DNA of 51,801 nt from assembly GCA_002279795.1 (NCBI GenBank), contig NCCT01000043.1, positions 1 to 51,801 of the forward strand, in the 5' to 3' direction. The stretch comes from Hydrogenophilales bacterium 12-61-10. Its GTDB lineage: Bacteria > Pseudomonadota > Gammaproteobacteria > Burkholderiales > Thiobacillaceae. The notes below the pieces were generated by a model that was given only the letters and a program-made list of their open reading frames with translations, did no database searches and was not told the origin of the DNA. The position numbers were made by a program, and so were the translations under genes. Positions 9,429-20,891 of this stretch are shown piece after piece (the first letter of the stretch is position 1; every line of letters starts with the position of its first letter).

Positions 9429-9977
9429 ATGGCGCTCAACCCTACACACTTGCTCTGGCTGGACATGGAAATGACCGGCCTGTCGCCCGACACCGATCGC
9501 ATCATCGAACTGGCCATCGTGGTCACCGATGCCGACCTCAATACGGTGGCTGAAGGCCCGGTGCTGGTGGTGCATCAGTCCGACGACGTGATGAATGCCA
9601 TGGACAACTGGAACAAGGGTACTCACGGAAAATCCGGGCTGATTGATCGCGTCAAGGCCTCGCAGCTGGACGAAGCCGCCGCCGAAGCGCAGATGCTGGA
9701 ATTCGTGAAGCAGCATATCGATCCCCGTACCTCGCCGATGTGCGGCAATTCGATTTGCCAGGACCGGCGCTTCATGGCGCGCTACATGCCGAAACTGGAA
9801 GACTTCTTCCATTACCGCAACCTCGACGTCAGCACGCTGAAGGAACTGGCCAAGCGCTGGCGTCCGGGGCTGGCCGAAGGCTTCAAAAAAGGCAGCAAGC
9901 ACGAGGCGCTGGCCGATATTTACGAATCGATCGAAGAGATGAAGTATTACCGCGAGCACTTTATTCGCAACGAATAA
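9429..9977 (+). CDS. orn: Oligoribonuclease
   Basis: Orn degrades 2-5 nt RNAs, including pGpG from cyclic-di-GMP turnover, and is essential in many proteobacteria. The 182-residue DEDDh exonuclease shows WLDMEMTGL (D and E of motif I), [12 protein letters not shown] (motif II), and KHEALADI with the His and Asp of motif III. The ATG at 9429 gives the expected N-terminus; the longer upstream frame is noise. Its 3' end overlaps the convergent tetR-type gene by 17 nt. Confidence 0.96.
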   Translation: MALNPTHLLWLDMEMTGLSPDTDRIIELAIVVTDADLNTVAEGPVLVVHQSDDVMNAMDNWNKGTHGKSGLIDRVKASQLDEAAAEAQMLEFVKQHIDPRTSPMCGNSICQDRRFMARYMPKLEDFFHYRNLDVSTLKELAKRWRPGLAEGFKKGSKHEALADIYESIEEMKYYREHFIRNE

Positions 9978-10566
9978 AGTCTGCGCTGCGTGGCACGGTT
10001 TTTGTTGCCAGCAGAGACCGGATAACCCTGTCGAGTGAGGTCAGCGCAGCATCCGCAGCAAGATCGAACTGTGCCCGCACAATAGCGCCGTCAATGGCCA
10101 TTGCAATGGCTTGGGCAAGCTCCATGCGCTGTCTCGATGTGGGCAAAACGCTGGCAAGCATCTCCGTTGCCTCGTCTTTGTGGCGTCGCGTAATTTCAAC
10201 GACTGCCGGCAGGGTGGTGCCCAGTTCTCCTACCGTATTGATGAATGCGCAGCCCCGATAATGCGGGTCGCGAAACCACTCTGCCACGGCAGGCACAATT
10301 GCGCCTGCCCCACCGCCGTGGCGTGCCAGGGCATCCGCAAACCAACCCATCCAGCGCTGGTGCCGGTATTCCAGATAGGCCACGATCAGGTCGTTCTTGC
10401 TGGGGAAATGGCGGTAGAACGTGAGTTTGGCCACCCCGGATTCGGCAATGATCCGGTCGACTCCGGTCGCGCGTATGCCCTCCCGATAAAACAGATCGTG
10501 CGCGCTGTGCAGAATCCGCGCGCGTGCGGTGGGGAAGGACGTATCCGGTACGGTTGGGCTGGGCAT
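9961..10566 (-). CDS. TetR family repressor
   Basis: The 201-residue protein has an N-terminal TetR helix-turn-helix at about residues 14-60 ([20 protein letters not shown], then [19 protein letters not shown]). A ligand-binding helical domain contains [14 protein letters not shown]. The ATG at 10566 is preferred over one at 10620 because the longer frame would run across the operator palindromes. The gene is divergent from a DUF1348 gene, with two matching palindromes between them. Autoregulation and repression of that neighbour are the likely roles. Confidence 0.9.
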   Translation of the reverse strand: MPSPTVPDTSFPTARARILHSAHDLFYREGIRATGVDRIIAESGVAKLTFYRHFPSKNDLIVAYLEYRHQRWMGWFADALARHGGGAGAIVPAVAEWFRDPHYRGCAFINTVGELGTTLPAVVEITRRHKDEATEMLASVLPTSRQRMELAQAIAMAIDGAIVRAQFDLAADAALTSLDRVIRSLLATKTVPRSADFIRCE

Positions 10567-10575
10567 TCGCTCATT

Positions 10576-10593
10576 GTAGACAGACCTGTCTAC
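10576..10593. promoter_or_regulatory. TetR operator palindrome 1
   Basis: GTAGACAGACCTGTCTAC is a perfect inverted repeat with 8-bp arms and a 2-bp centre. It lies 10 bp upstream of the tetR-type start codon. The arms match those of the second site. Confidence 0.85.
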
Positions 10594-10610
10594 CTGGGCT
10601 AGGCTGACCG

Positions 10611-10632
10611 ATGTAGACAAGTCTGTCTACAT
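10611..10632. promoter_or_regulatory. TetR operator palindrome 2
   Basis: The arms ATGTAGACA and TGTCTACAT flank the centre AGTC. The core is the same GTAGACA/TGTCTAC pair as site 1, 37 bp away centre to centre. It lies 17 bp upstream of the DUF1348 start codon, well placed to block that promoter. Confidence 0.85.
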
Positions 10633-10648
10633 CGATCGAGGACCAGTC

Positions 10649-11116
10649 ATGGAAACCAAGCCGCCGTACCCCCCATTTACCGCAGAAACCGCCGCCCAGA
10701 AAGTCCGCATGGCTGAGGATGCCTGGAACTCGCGTGATCCCAGCCGCGTCGTGCCGGTTTACAGCGAAGACACCCGCTGGCGCAATCGCGCCGAGTTTCC
10801 CGTTGGACGCGAAGAAGTCCACCAGTTTCTCGAGCGCAAATGGGCGCGTGAACTGGATTACCGCCTGATCAAGGAATTGTGGGCATTTACGGGCGATCGC
10901 ATCGCCGTTCGCTTTGCCTACGAGTCGCGCGACGCGTCCGGTCAGTGGACCCGCTCATACGGCAACGAAAATTGGGCGTTCAACGCGCACGGGTTAATGC
11001 TGCGCCGTTACGCCAGCATCAACGACCTGCCCATCACTGAAGCCGAGCGCATGTTTTTCTGGCCACTGGGTCGCAGGCCCGACGATCATCCTGGCCTGAG
11101 CGATCTGGGCCTTTGA
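10649..11116 (+). CDS. DUF1348 (NTF2-like fold) protein
   Basis: The 155-residue protein has the DUF1348 signature: [31 protein letters not shown], and [20 protein letters not shown], ending [14 protein letters not shown]. The fold is SnoaL/NTF2-like, a cone that binds small hydrophobic ligands; the reaction is unknown. GAGGACCAGTC precedes the ATG. It is controlled from the shared region with two TetR operators, so it is probably induced by the ligand of that repressor. Confidence 0.87.
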   Translation: METKPPYPPFTAETAAQKVRMAEDAWNSRDPSRVVPVYSEDTRWRNRAEFPVGREEVHQFLERKWARELDYRLIKELWAFTGDRIAVRFAYESRDASGQWTRSYGNENWAFNAHGLMLRRYASINDLPITEAERMFFWPLGRRPDDHPGLSDLGL

Positions 11117-11302
11117 CAGTCAGGCCGATGAGATGCCTGTAGGCAAGTCCATGACGCATGAGTCATGAACAGATTTCTGCATGCAGGTTCAACCGCAGCC
11201 CCGTGCCGTTTTATGGCGGCCCGACCGGGGATAGTGACCAAATGACAGGGGTGAAACAGCACCTGACCGTGCCCATGCGGGCGTGCTGCATCGGGTCGGG
11301 AT

Positions 11303-12406
11303 TCAGTTCCGCGCGCCGAGGGCCAGTGCCCGATTTCTGCTGGCCTGGCGTTCGGCCTCGTCGGCATTGCGTTCGCCGTCGAGACTCACCCAGCCGCCCA
11401 GGTTTTCCAGCGCGATCTGCCCCAGTGCGGCAATCCATTGCGGGTGTTCATTGAGCGCGGGGATGTAGCGGAATTCCTTGCCGCCAGCTTCTAGAAACGT
11501 TTCGCGGCCTTCCATCGCCAGTTCTTCCAGGGTTTCCAGGCAGTCCGAGGTGAAGCCCGGGGCCACGATGTCGACCCGTTTGACGCCTTCCTTGCCGAGC
11601 GCTTCCAGGGTTTTGTCGGTGTAGGGCTGGATCCATTCGGCCCGGCCAAAACGCGACTGAAAGGTGAGGCGGAACTGGTGCGCTTCGAGTCCGAGCGCCT
11701 CGGCCAGCAGGCGGCCGGTTTTATGGCATTCGCAGTGGTAGGGGTCGCCTTTTTCCAGGGTGTAGCGCGGCACGCCGTGAAAGCTCATGACAAGCACATC
11801 GGGGCGGCCGTTTTTCTGCCAGTCGTCGCGGATGTTGCTGGCCAGCGCGGCGATGTAGCCGGGATGGTCGTGATAATGCTTGAGTGTGCGCAGCGCCGGC
11901 TGGTTGCGTACTTTTTGCAGCCAGGCAAATGCCATGTCGAAGGCGGTTCCGGTGCTGGACGCGGCATATTGCGGGTAGGCCGGCAGGATCAGGATACGGT
12001 CGCAGCCATCGGCCTTCATCTTTGCCAGCGTGGCGGGAACCGACGGCTGGCCGTAGCGCATGGCGTATTCGACCTTGATCGGGCTGGTGATTTTTTCACC
12101 CAGCCAGCCCTGCAGCAGCTTGGCCTGCTTTTCTGTATGCACCCGCAGTGGCGAGCCGTCGGCGGTCCAGATCGAGGCATATTTTTCGGCGGATTTCCTG
12201 GGCCGGGTGTTGAGGATGATGCCGTTCAGAATCAGCCACCACACCAGGCGCGGGATTTCAACCACGCGCGGGTCGGACAAAAACTCTTTCAGGTAAGGCC
12301 GCAGCGCTTTTGCGGTGGGCGCGGCCGGGGTGCCCAGATTGACCAGCAGAATGCCGGTGCGGGTTTGCTGGCCGTGGGCGTAGTCGGGTTCTTTGAGATA
12401 TTTCAT
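11303..12406 (-). CDS. hemH: Ferrochelatase
   Basis: HemH inserts Fe2+ into protoporphyrin IX, the last step of protohaem synthesis. The 367-residue protein has [19 protein letters not shown] near the N-terminus, the metal-site His in [12 protein letters not shown], the [10 protein letters not shown] segment and the conserved C-terminal NEHPQWI. The ATG at 12406 overlaps the hrcA stop (TGATG), so translation is coupled to hrcA. The upstream extension to 12556 is not coding. Confidence 0.95.
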   Translation of the reverse strand: MKYLKEPDYAHGQQTRTGILLVNLGTPAAPTAKALRPYLKEFLSDPRVVEIPRLVWWLILNGIILNTRPRKSAEKYASIWTADGSPLRVHTEKQAKLLQGWLGEKITSPIKVEYAMRYGQPSVPATLAKMKADGCDRILILPAYPQYAASSTGTAFDMAFAWLQKVRNQPALRTLKHYHDHPGYIAALASNIRDDWQKNGRPDVLVMSFHGVPRYTLEKGDPYHCECHKTGRLLAEALGLEAHQFRLTFQSRFGRAEWIQPYTDKTLEALGKEGVKRVDIVAPGFTSDCLETLEELAMEGRETFLEAGGKEFRYIPALNEHPQWIAALGQIALENLGGWVSLDGERNADEAERQASRNRALALGARN

Positions 12407-13422
12407 CAGTGGTGGGACAGTGCGCTCGACAGAAGTTTGGCGGTGATGTCGACAATCGGCACCACGCGTTCGTAGGCCATGCGGGTGGGGCCGACTACGC
12501 CGAGCGTGCCGACCACCTGACCATCGACGGAATAAGGGGCGGTGACCAGGCTGCATTCGTCGAGCGGCAGCAGCTCGGATTCGCCGCCGATGAAGATTTG
12601 CACCCCGGCGGCGTTGCGCGACTGGTCGAGCAGTTGCAGCAGGCCGGTCTTCTGCTCGAAGGCATCGAACAGGCGGCGCAGGTTGCCCATGTTGCTGGAG
12701 AGTTCGTTGACGTTGAGCAGATTGCGGCTGCCCGACACCACCACGTTTTCGTGGCTAGCATCCGCCGCCTGACTGCCGGCATCCACGGCCGCGCTCATCA
12801 GCCGGGTGATGTCGTCGCGCACACGGCCGAGCTCATCGCGCAGCTTGGCACGCACCTGGTCGAAGCGCTGCCCCGAAAAATGCTTGTTGAAGTAGTTGGC
12901 CGCCTCGGTCAGCACTGATGCGTTGACGGCCTGCTCGGTCAGGATGACGCGGTTTTCGACCTCGCCTTCCATGGTGACGATGATCAGCAGGATGCGTTTG
13001 TCCGACAGGTTGATGAACTCGATCTGGCGGAACGCCGGGTTGCGGCGCGGCGTCATCACCAGTCCGGCAAACTGGCTAAGGTTGGAAAGCAGGCTGGACG
13101 CAGCGCTCATCAGATGCTGCGGATCGGACGAAGCCAGGCTGTGTTCGAGCTGGCTGACCTCGACCTGCGCCAGCGGCCGCATGGTGAGCAGGCGGTCGAC
13201 AAAAAAGCGGTAGCCGCGCGGGGTCGGAATGCGTCCGGCCGAGGTATGCGGGCTGGCGACAAATCCCATTTCCTCAAGGTCGGACATGATGTTACGGATG
13301 CTGGCGGGCGACAGGTCGAGCCCGGCATGCTTGGAAAGCGTGCGTGATCCGACCGGTTCGCCGTCGACGATGTAGCGTTCGATCAGGGTTTTCAGCAGGA
13401 TGGAGGCGCGGTCGTTGAGCAT
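12406..13422 (-). CDS. hrcA: Heat-inducible transcription repressor HrcA
   Basis: HrcA represses groESL- and dnaK-type operons at CIRCE sites and depends on GroEL for folding. The 338-residue protein has the N-terminal winged helix ([20 protein letters not shown], then [10 protein letters not shown] and [17 protein letters not shown]), the [17 protein letters not shown] strand and the C-terminal [15 protein letters not shown]. It is divergent from nadK, an arrangement common in betaproteobacteria. No CIRCE element was seen in the 96-bp gap. Confidence 0.95.
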   Translation of the reverse strand: MLNDRASILLKTLIERYIVDGEPVGSRTLSKHAGLDLSPASIRNIMSDLEEMGFVASPHTSAGRIPTPRGYRFFVDRLLTMRPLAQVEVSQLEHSLASSDPQHLMSAASSLLSNLSQFAGLVMTPRRNPAFRQIEFINLSDKRILLIIVTMEGEVENRVILTEQAVNASVLTEAANYFNKHFSGQRFDQVRAKLRDELGRVRDDITRLMSAAVDAGSQAADASHENVVVSGSRNLLNVNELSSNMGNLRRLFDAFEQKTGLLQLLDQSRNAAGVQIFIGGESELLPLDECSLVTAPYSVDGQVVGTLGVVGPTRMAYERVVPIVDITAKLLSSALSHH

Positions 13423-13518
13423 GGGGGGATTATATAGGTGAGCGGCAAGCGGGGGACGGTGAACGGAATTCCCGCTTACCCCGCACCGCTTACTCTTACC
13501 CCTTTATAATCGCCCCCC

Positions 13519-14396
13519 ATGCAAACGCCTTTTCACACTGTCGGCCTCGTCGGCAAATACGACAACCCGGAGATGCACGACTCCGTGTGTGCGCTGGCCG
13601 AGTTTTTGCAGACACGCGGGCATGCCGTTCTGCTTGCCAGCCAGACGGCCGAGCGGCTGAATCTTCAGGATTGTCCGACCCGCAGCCTGCATGACCTGGC
13701 AGTCGAGAGCGATGTGGTGGTGGTGATGGGCGGCGATGGCACCATGCTCTCGATCGCGCGCGAACTGGCGCCGCATGGCGTGCCGCTGATCGGCATCAAC
13801 CAGGGGCGGCTCGGCTTTCTCACCGACATCACGGTGGAGGACATGTACGACGCCATCGCTGAAATTCTCAGCGGCCAGTACGTTGCTGAAGAGCGCATCC
13901 TGCTCAACGGCCAGGTGCGGCGCGATGACGAAAAGGTGTTCGAGGCCACCGCGTTCAATGACGTGGTGCTGGGTAAAGGCGGTTCAGGTCGCCTGATCGA
14001 CATCGAGATTTCCATCAATAGCGAGTTTGTCTACAGCCAGCGCGCCGATGGGCTGGTGGTCACCTCGCCGACCGGCACCACGGCGTATGCGCTGTCGGCG
14101 GGCGGGCCCATCGTTCACCCGACGCTGGAAGCCGTGGCGCTGGTGCCGATCTGCCCGCACACCCCACCCTGTCGGCGCGCCCGATCGTGGTCAGCAGCCA
14201 TTCACGCATCGAACTGCACCTGACCTACGCTGATGACGCGCGCGTTCACTTTGACGGCCAGCATCATTTCGACCTGCAAAGCGGCGATCATGTCTGGATC
14301 ACCCGTGCCAACCGCCCGATCACCTTGCTGCATCCCCATTCCTACAGCTACTACGACACCCTGCGGCAGAAGCTGCATTGGGGCAAAAAGCTTTAA
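13519..14396 (+). pseudogene. nadK: NAD kinase, frameshifted by a 5-bp duplication
   Basis: NadK phosphorylates NAD to NADP and is usually essential. The N-terminal two thirds read normally, with GGDGTMLSIAREL, GINQGRLGFLTDI and SPTGTTAYALSAGGP. After VPICPHT the frame is lost. The expected continuation (LSARPIVVSSHSRIELHL, then the C-terminus to 14396) is in another frame. The break is an exact tandem CACCC-CACCC at 14160-14169; removing one copy restores a 290-residue protein of normal length. An unrepaired shift in an essential gene suggests a sequence error or a very recent mutation. Confidence 0.88.
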
Positions 14397-14410
14397 CGGA
14401 CAGCCGTTTC

Positions 14411-16066
14411 ATGCTGTCGCATCTCTCCATCCATAACTACCTGTTGGTCGAGTCGGTCGAACTCGATTTCGCGCCGGGTCTGACCGTGCTCACCGGCGAA
14501 ACCGGGGCGGGCAAATCCATTCTGGTCGATGCGCTGGCGCTGGCACTGGGTGATCGCGCCGAGGGCGGGGTGGTGCGCCAGGGTGCAGCGCGCGCCGAAA
14601 TCGCCGCCGAATTCGTGATTGATGGCTTGCATCAGCTGGCACGCTGGCTCGACGATGCAGGCTTTTCCGCAGACGATGGCACGCTGATTCTGCGGCGGGT
14701 GATCGAGGCGGGCGGCCGCTCGCGTGCCTTCATCAACGGGAGCGCCGCGCCGCTCGCCCAGCTGAAGGAAGCCGCCGAGTTTTTGCTCGATATTCACGGC
14801 CAGCATGCCCATCACGCCCTGCTGCGCGCATCCACCCAGCGCGAGGTGCTCGACGCCTATGCCGGCGCGCAGCAAACCGCCGCCACGGTCAGCAGCGCTT
14901 GGCACGCCTGGCAAGGCGCGCGCCAGCGGCGGCTCGACGCCGAATCCAGCGGCCAGGCGCGGCAGATCGAACGCGAAGGCCTGCAGTTGGCGGTGGAAGA
15001 ATTGTGCGCACTGGGCGACGACCTCGCGCGCTGGGACGACATCCAAACTGAGCACGCCCGGCTGTCGCATGTCACCACCCTGATCGAAGGCAGCCAGGCG
15101 CTGATCGCCGGGCTGGACGAAGACGAGTCCGCCGTCTCCAGCCAGCTCGGCGAACTGGGTGCGCGGCTCGATGCCATGCAGGCGGTGGACGACAGCCTGA
15201 AGGACGTGGCCACGCTGCTGTATTCGGCCAGCGCCGACCTGGCCGAGGCGGTGCATGCGCTGCGCCGCTATTCCAATCACCTGAACCTCGACCCGCAACG
15301 GCTCGACGAACTCGACCGTTTGTTGAGCGACATGCACCGGCTGGCGCGCAAGCATCGCGTGCAGCCCGACGCACTGGCCGGGCTGCTCGAACAGTTCCAG
15401 ACAAGACAGGCCGAACTGGCCGCCAGCGACGATCTCGACGCCCTGCAGGCCAGCGAAGCGGCCGCCATGGCGCACTACCAGCAAGCGGCCACGCAACTCA
15501 GCGCGCAGCGCAGCAAAGCGGCCAAGGCCTTGTCGAAACAGGTGACCGCCGCGATGCATGAGCTGGCGCTGGCCGGCGGTCGGCTCGATATTCAGTTACA
15601 GCCGGTGAGCGAGCCGCGCGCTCATGGCCTCGAAGACGTCGGCTTCCTCGTCGCCAGCCACACCGGCCTGCCGCCGGGGCCGCTGGCCAAAGTGGCGTCG
15701 GGCGGCGAACTGTCGCGCATCAGCCTGGCGATCCAGACCGCGCTATCCGGCGTGGCCGGCGTGCCGACGCTGATATTTGACGAAGTCGATGTCGGCATTG
15801 GCGGCAGCGTCGCCGAAGCCGTGGGGCGGCGCCTGGCCAGGCTTGGCGAAACGCGGCAGGTGCTGGTCATCACCCACCTGCCGCAAGTCGCCGCTCGCGG
15901 CAGCCAGCATTTGCGCGTCGCCAAGCAGGCCAACGGCGGCTTCGTGTCGTCCAACATCGAATTGCTCGACGCCGACGCGCGGGTGGAAGAACTCGCCCGC
16001 ATGCTGGGCGGCATCAAGATCACCGCCACCACCCGCCAGCATGCAGCGGAGATGCTTGCCGGGTGA
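14411..16066 (+). CDS. recN: DNA repair protein RecN
   Basis: RecN is an SMC-like ATPase acting in double-strand break repair. The 551-residue protein has Walker A LTGETGAGKSILVDAL near residue 30, long central coiled-coil regions, the signature SGGELSRISLAI and Walker B LIFDEVDVGIGG. I chose the ATG at 14411 because the conserved N-terminus is MLSHLSIHNYLLVE; the earlier ATG lies inside nadK. The gene follows nadK by 14 nt, a common order. Its TGA overlaps the GTG start of the next gene. Confidence 0.95.
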   Translation: MLSHLSIHNYLLVESVELDFAPGLTVLTGETGAGKSILVDALALALGDRAEGGVVRQGAARAEIAAEFVIDGLHQLARWLDDAGFSADDGTLILRRVIEAGGRSRAFINGSAAPLAQLKEAAEFLLDIHGQHAHHALLRASTQREVLDAYAGAQQTAATVSSAWHAWQGARQRRLDAESSGQARQIEREGLQLAVEELCALGDDLARWDDIQTEHARLSHVTTLIEGSQALIAGLDEDESAVSSQLGELGARLDAMQAVDDSLKDVATLLYSASADLAEAVHALRRYSNHLNLDPQRLDELDRLLSDMHRLARKHRVQPDALAGLLEQFQTRQAELAASDDLDALQASEAAAMAHYQQAATQLSAQRSKAAKALSKQVTAAMHELALAGGRLDIQLQPVSEPRAHGLEDVGFLVASHTGLPPGPLAKVASGGELSRISLAIQTALSGVAGVPTLIFDEVDVGIGGSVAEAVGRRLARLGETRQVLVITHLPQVAARGSQHLRVAKQANGGFVSSNIELLDADARVEELARMLGGIKITATTRQHAAEMLAG

Positions 16067-16545
16067 GGCGTCTGCTGGCGCTGTGCCTGTTGCTGGTCGC
16101 CCTTGCGCCGGCGTGGGCAGAGTCGATGAGCGGCGTGGTCTTTGTGGTCATCGATGGCGACACCGTCCTGTTCAAGCCAGATTCCTATGGCGCTGCCTCG
16201 CGCGCCTTTCTGAAAATTCGCCTGGCCAACATCGATGCCCCTGAAAGGGGTCAACCCTACGGCGATGCGGCTACGCGCGCGTTGAGCACGCTGGTGCTGG
16301 ATCAACGGGTTGAACTGAACACGGTCGCGATCGACGTCTACGGGCGGACGATTGCGCAGATCCAGTTGCGTTACGTGCAGGTGAATACCGAACTGGTGCG
16401 GCGTGGGTTGGCCTGGGCCTCAAGCTATCGCCGCAATGCCGAATTGAAAGCCGTGCAACGTGATGCGCAGCAGGCTGCACGTGGACTGTGGCGGGAAGCC
16501 GAGCCGATGCCGCCCTGGGTGTGGCGGCGGGAACACGCAAATTGA
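16063..16545 (+). CDS. Secreted staphylococcal nuclease-like endonuclease
   Basis: The 160-residue protein has a signal peptide (MRRLLALCLLLVALAPAWA) and a thermonuclease (SNase) domain. Visible landmarks are VIDGDTVLF, the catalytic IRLANIDAPERGQPYG, VDVYGRT-like IDVYGRTIAQI and RRGLAWASSY. It probably cuts DNA or RNA in the periplasm or outside the cell with Ca2+. The GTG start overlaps the recN stop by one dinucleotide step (GTGA), implying co-translation with a repair gene; no functional link is claimed. Confidence 0.85.
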   Translation: MRRLLALCLLLVALAPAWAESMSGVVFVVIDGDTVLFKPDSYGAASRAFLKIRLANIDAPERGQPYGDAATRALSTLVLDQRVELNTVAIDVYGRTIAQIQLRYVQVNTELVRRGLAWASSYRRNAELKAVQRDAQQAARGLWREAEPMPPWVWRREHAN

Positions 16546-16612
16546 TGCCGGCGTTCAACGTCATAACCGCCTTTGACCTTTGACGGACAAGACGGTTTCA
16601 ACGCGTGCCGAT

Positions 16613-16821
16613 TCAGCCAGGGCGTTCCTTCTTCACGGCGGTGGCGTGATTGCTTACCGGCTGCGCCATTCGCAGAAACATCGCGAGTTCTTCGATCCAG
16701 CGCAGCTTGCTCTCGACCGGCAATGCGCGAAAGGCGCGCAAGCGCTCGTCGCTGACAAATAAGTGCGGTCGTCGGAATCAAATGGAATGGTCAGATTTCT
16801 CCAAGTCAAGTTTGCATTCAT
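16613..16821 (-). pseudogene. Small conserved-type protein, 1-nt frameshift
   Basis: From an ATG at 16821 one frame gives MNANLTWRNLTIPFDSDDRT. Another frame continues FVSDERLRAFRALPVESKLR and WIEELAMFLRM to a stop at 16613. Adding one T to the run at 16757-16759 joins them into a single 69-residue protein. The helical SDERLRAF...ALP...KLRWIEE pattern looks like a real small-protein family, but I cannot name it. It may be genuine decay next to the mobile REP/RAYT patch, or a homopolymer sequencing error. Confidence 0.5.
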
Positions 16822-16844
16822 GGTCAGCCATGATCCAACTGGAA

Positions 16845-16879
16845 GTAGGGCGGATGAGGCCGCAGGCCGTTATCCGCCG
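16845..16879 (+). repeat. REP element A
   Basis: The unit begins GTAGGGCGGATGAGGC and closes with GTTATCCGCC, forming an imperfect hairpin. It carries the GTAG foot typical of REP sequences recognised by RAYT transposases. It has the same orientation as copy D. Confidence 0.85.
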
Positions 16880-16898
16880 TATGGTGATGGCTTACATT

Positions 16899-16947
16899 CG
16901 GCGGATAACGCGGAGTTTATGCCCTTCAGGGTGCTCATCCGCCCTAC
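16899..16947 (-). repeat. REP element B (inverted, longer loop)
   Basis: The reverse-strand unit begins GTAGGGCGGATGAG and ends with the ATCCGCCG arm after a diverged loop of about 20 bp. It faces copy A 19 bp away, giving a BIME-like pair. Its GTAG foot supplies the TAG stop codon of the transposase gene. Confidence 0.8.
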
Positions 16948-17477
16948 GAATGCTCTCCAGTCGCCAATACCTCATCGTTTCCTCCGGCCCAATCCGGCGC
17001 ATACACACCCGCCACAAGTAGGCGATGAAACGATGAATACGGCCAGTCTGCCACCCGCGCTACATGGCCGTGTTTCACCGGGTTGATATGCACATAGTCC
17101 ATATGCGCCGCGTAATCACGTTCGTCACGAATCGTATGTTCCCAGTAGCGGCGTTGCCAGATACCGCGTTCGCCTTTTGCCAGCCGAACCGCGCTTAGCG
17201 ACTCCGTATGCGGCAGCGCTTTGGAAAAGGCAATCTTGATCGCTTTCCAGCGTGCAGCGTAATCCGCATCGCCTTCGGGCAGTGTCCAGATACAGTGCAT
17301 GTGATCGGGCAAGACAACCCAGGCGTCGATATGGAAAGGTTTGTTGCGGCGTGTGGTGCGAACCGCGTTGCGCAGCAGTTCGATGTTGTCCGTCAGCAAG
17401 CTGCGATTGCGTTCTAGCAGATTGACCGTGAAGAAATATGTGCCGCCGGGGACGCGGTTGCGGCGGTAGTCTGGCAT
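16944..17477 (-). CDS. REP-associated tyrosine transposase (RAYT)
   Basis: The 177-residue protein is a Y1/HUH-family transposase of the RAYT group. It has RNRVPGGTYFFTVNLLERN at the N-terminus, the HUH metal site LPDHMHCIW at about residues 57-65, and the segment RRYWEHTIRDERDYAAHMDY followed by VHINPVKHG that carries the catalytic Tyr region. RAYTs bind and cleave REP hairpins and spread them through the genome. REP copies lie on both sides. The gene looks intact; its stop codon falls inside REP copy B. Confidence 0.93.
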   Translation of the reverse strand: MPDYRRNRVPGGTYFFTVNLLERNRSLLTDNIELLRNAVRTTRRNKPFHIDAWVVLPDHMHCIWTLPEGDADYAARWKAIKIAFSKALPHTESLSAVRLAKGERGIWQRRYWEHTIRDERDYAAHMDYVHINPVKHGHVARVADWPYSSFHRLLVAGVYAPDWAGGNDEVLATGEHS

Positions 17478-17500
17478 GGTCGGGTGGTTATTTCACATGT

Positions 17501-17534
17501 GGCGGATAACGGCCTTCGGCCTCATCCGCCCTAC
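17501..17534 (-). repeat. REP element C (inverted)
   Basis: GGCGGATAACGGCC and the matching GGCCTCATCCGCC arm enclose TTC; the reverse strand starts at GTAG. It lies 23 bp upstream of the RAYT start codon, so copies B and C bracket the transposase gene. Confidence 0.85.
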
Positions 17535-17600
17535 GCGGGCTGGCTGACAACAATGGCCAATAAAAAGGAACAAAATCGTTCGCATCATTGCGGCCATTAT

Positions 17601-17951
17601 TCAAGCTTCCAGCAATGACTCGTCATACCAAACATCTTCATAATCACCTGTGATCCAAAACCGCCACCCAGGTGGCAGGCCTAGATATTTTTGCACCTGT
17701 GGGCACCAGTCCGACAAATGCTCCACATGTAGCGGTTTAAAGAAATCGGGATCAGCAGATAGTTCTTCTCCGGCCCATATATACCAGCCGGTGGTATCGT
17801 CCTCTGATGGGTGGCGTAACCCATTTATTGGCGGCACTCCTTCCCGAACATTGAGGGCAATCCCTACCTTCATATCCGATGGTGAAGGGTGATAGGCGAC
17901 GCCGTACTTTTCACAGACATCCTTCTGCGAGGTTTCAATTGCGTCAGTCAA
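17601..17951 (-). CDS. Imm33/DUF2185-like protein with TTG start
   Basis: The proposed 116-residue protein runs from a TTG at 17951, preceded at good spacing by AAGAAGGA. It starts [18 protein letters not shown] and contains [37 protein letters not shown] and [11 protein letters not shown]. The [27 protein letters not shown] pattern resembles Imm33/DUF2185 immunity proteins, which neutralise polymorphic toxins; this is a tentative match. The frame is open further upstream, but that part is REP copy D sequence and then antisense acnA. An insertion of the REP may have replaced the original 5' region. Confidence 0.6.
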   Translation of the reverse strand: MTDAIETSQKDVCEKYGVAYHPSPSDMKVGIALNVREGVPPINGLRHPSEDDTTGWYIWAGEELSADPDFFKPLHVEHLSDWCPQVQKYLGLPPGWRFWITGDYEDVWYDESLLEA

Positions 17952-17982
17952 GGCCCATTCCTTCTTCGTCTGCCGAGATCGC

Positions 17983-18016
17983 GTAGGGCGGATGAGGCCG
18001 TAGGCCGTTATCCGCC
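17983..18016 (+). repeat. REP element D
   Basis: This is the GTAGGGCGGATGAGGCCG unit closed by GTTATCCGCC, near-identical to copy A. It lies 11 bp beyond the acnA stop codon and could stabilise the acnA mRNA 3' end. It also sits just upstream of the Imm33-like gene. Confidence 0.85.
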
Positions 18017-18027
18017 GCATGACACAT

Positions 18028-20835
<2,808 letters not shown>

Positions 20836-20891
20836 GGCGATCTCGAAAGGGAAAGGTAAAAGTCTGTCGAAGCAAATAACGTGCGATGCGT

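Noticed and set aside
8960..9541. Long N-terminal extension of phhB through the cytochrome gene region
   Set aside because: The frame is antiphase to the cytochrome c gene, which has a signal peptide and a haem motif. The usual PhhB start is at 8959.
12406..12556. Extended N-terminus of hemH
   Set aside because: The extra 50 codons overlap hrcA in another frame and lack homology. The ATG at 12406 overlaps the hrcA stop as expected for coupling.
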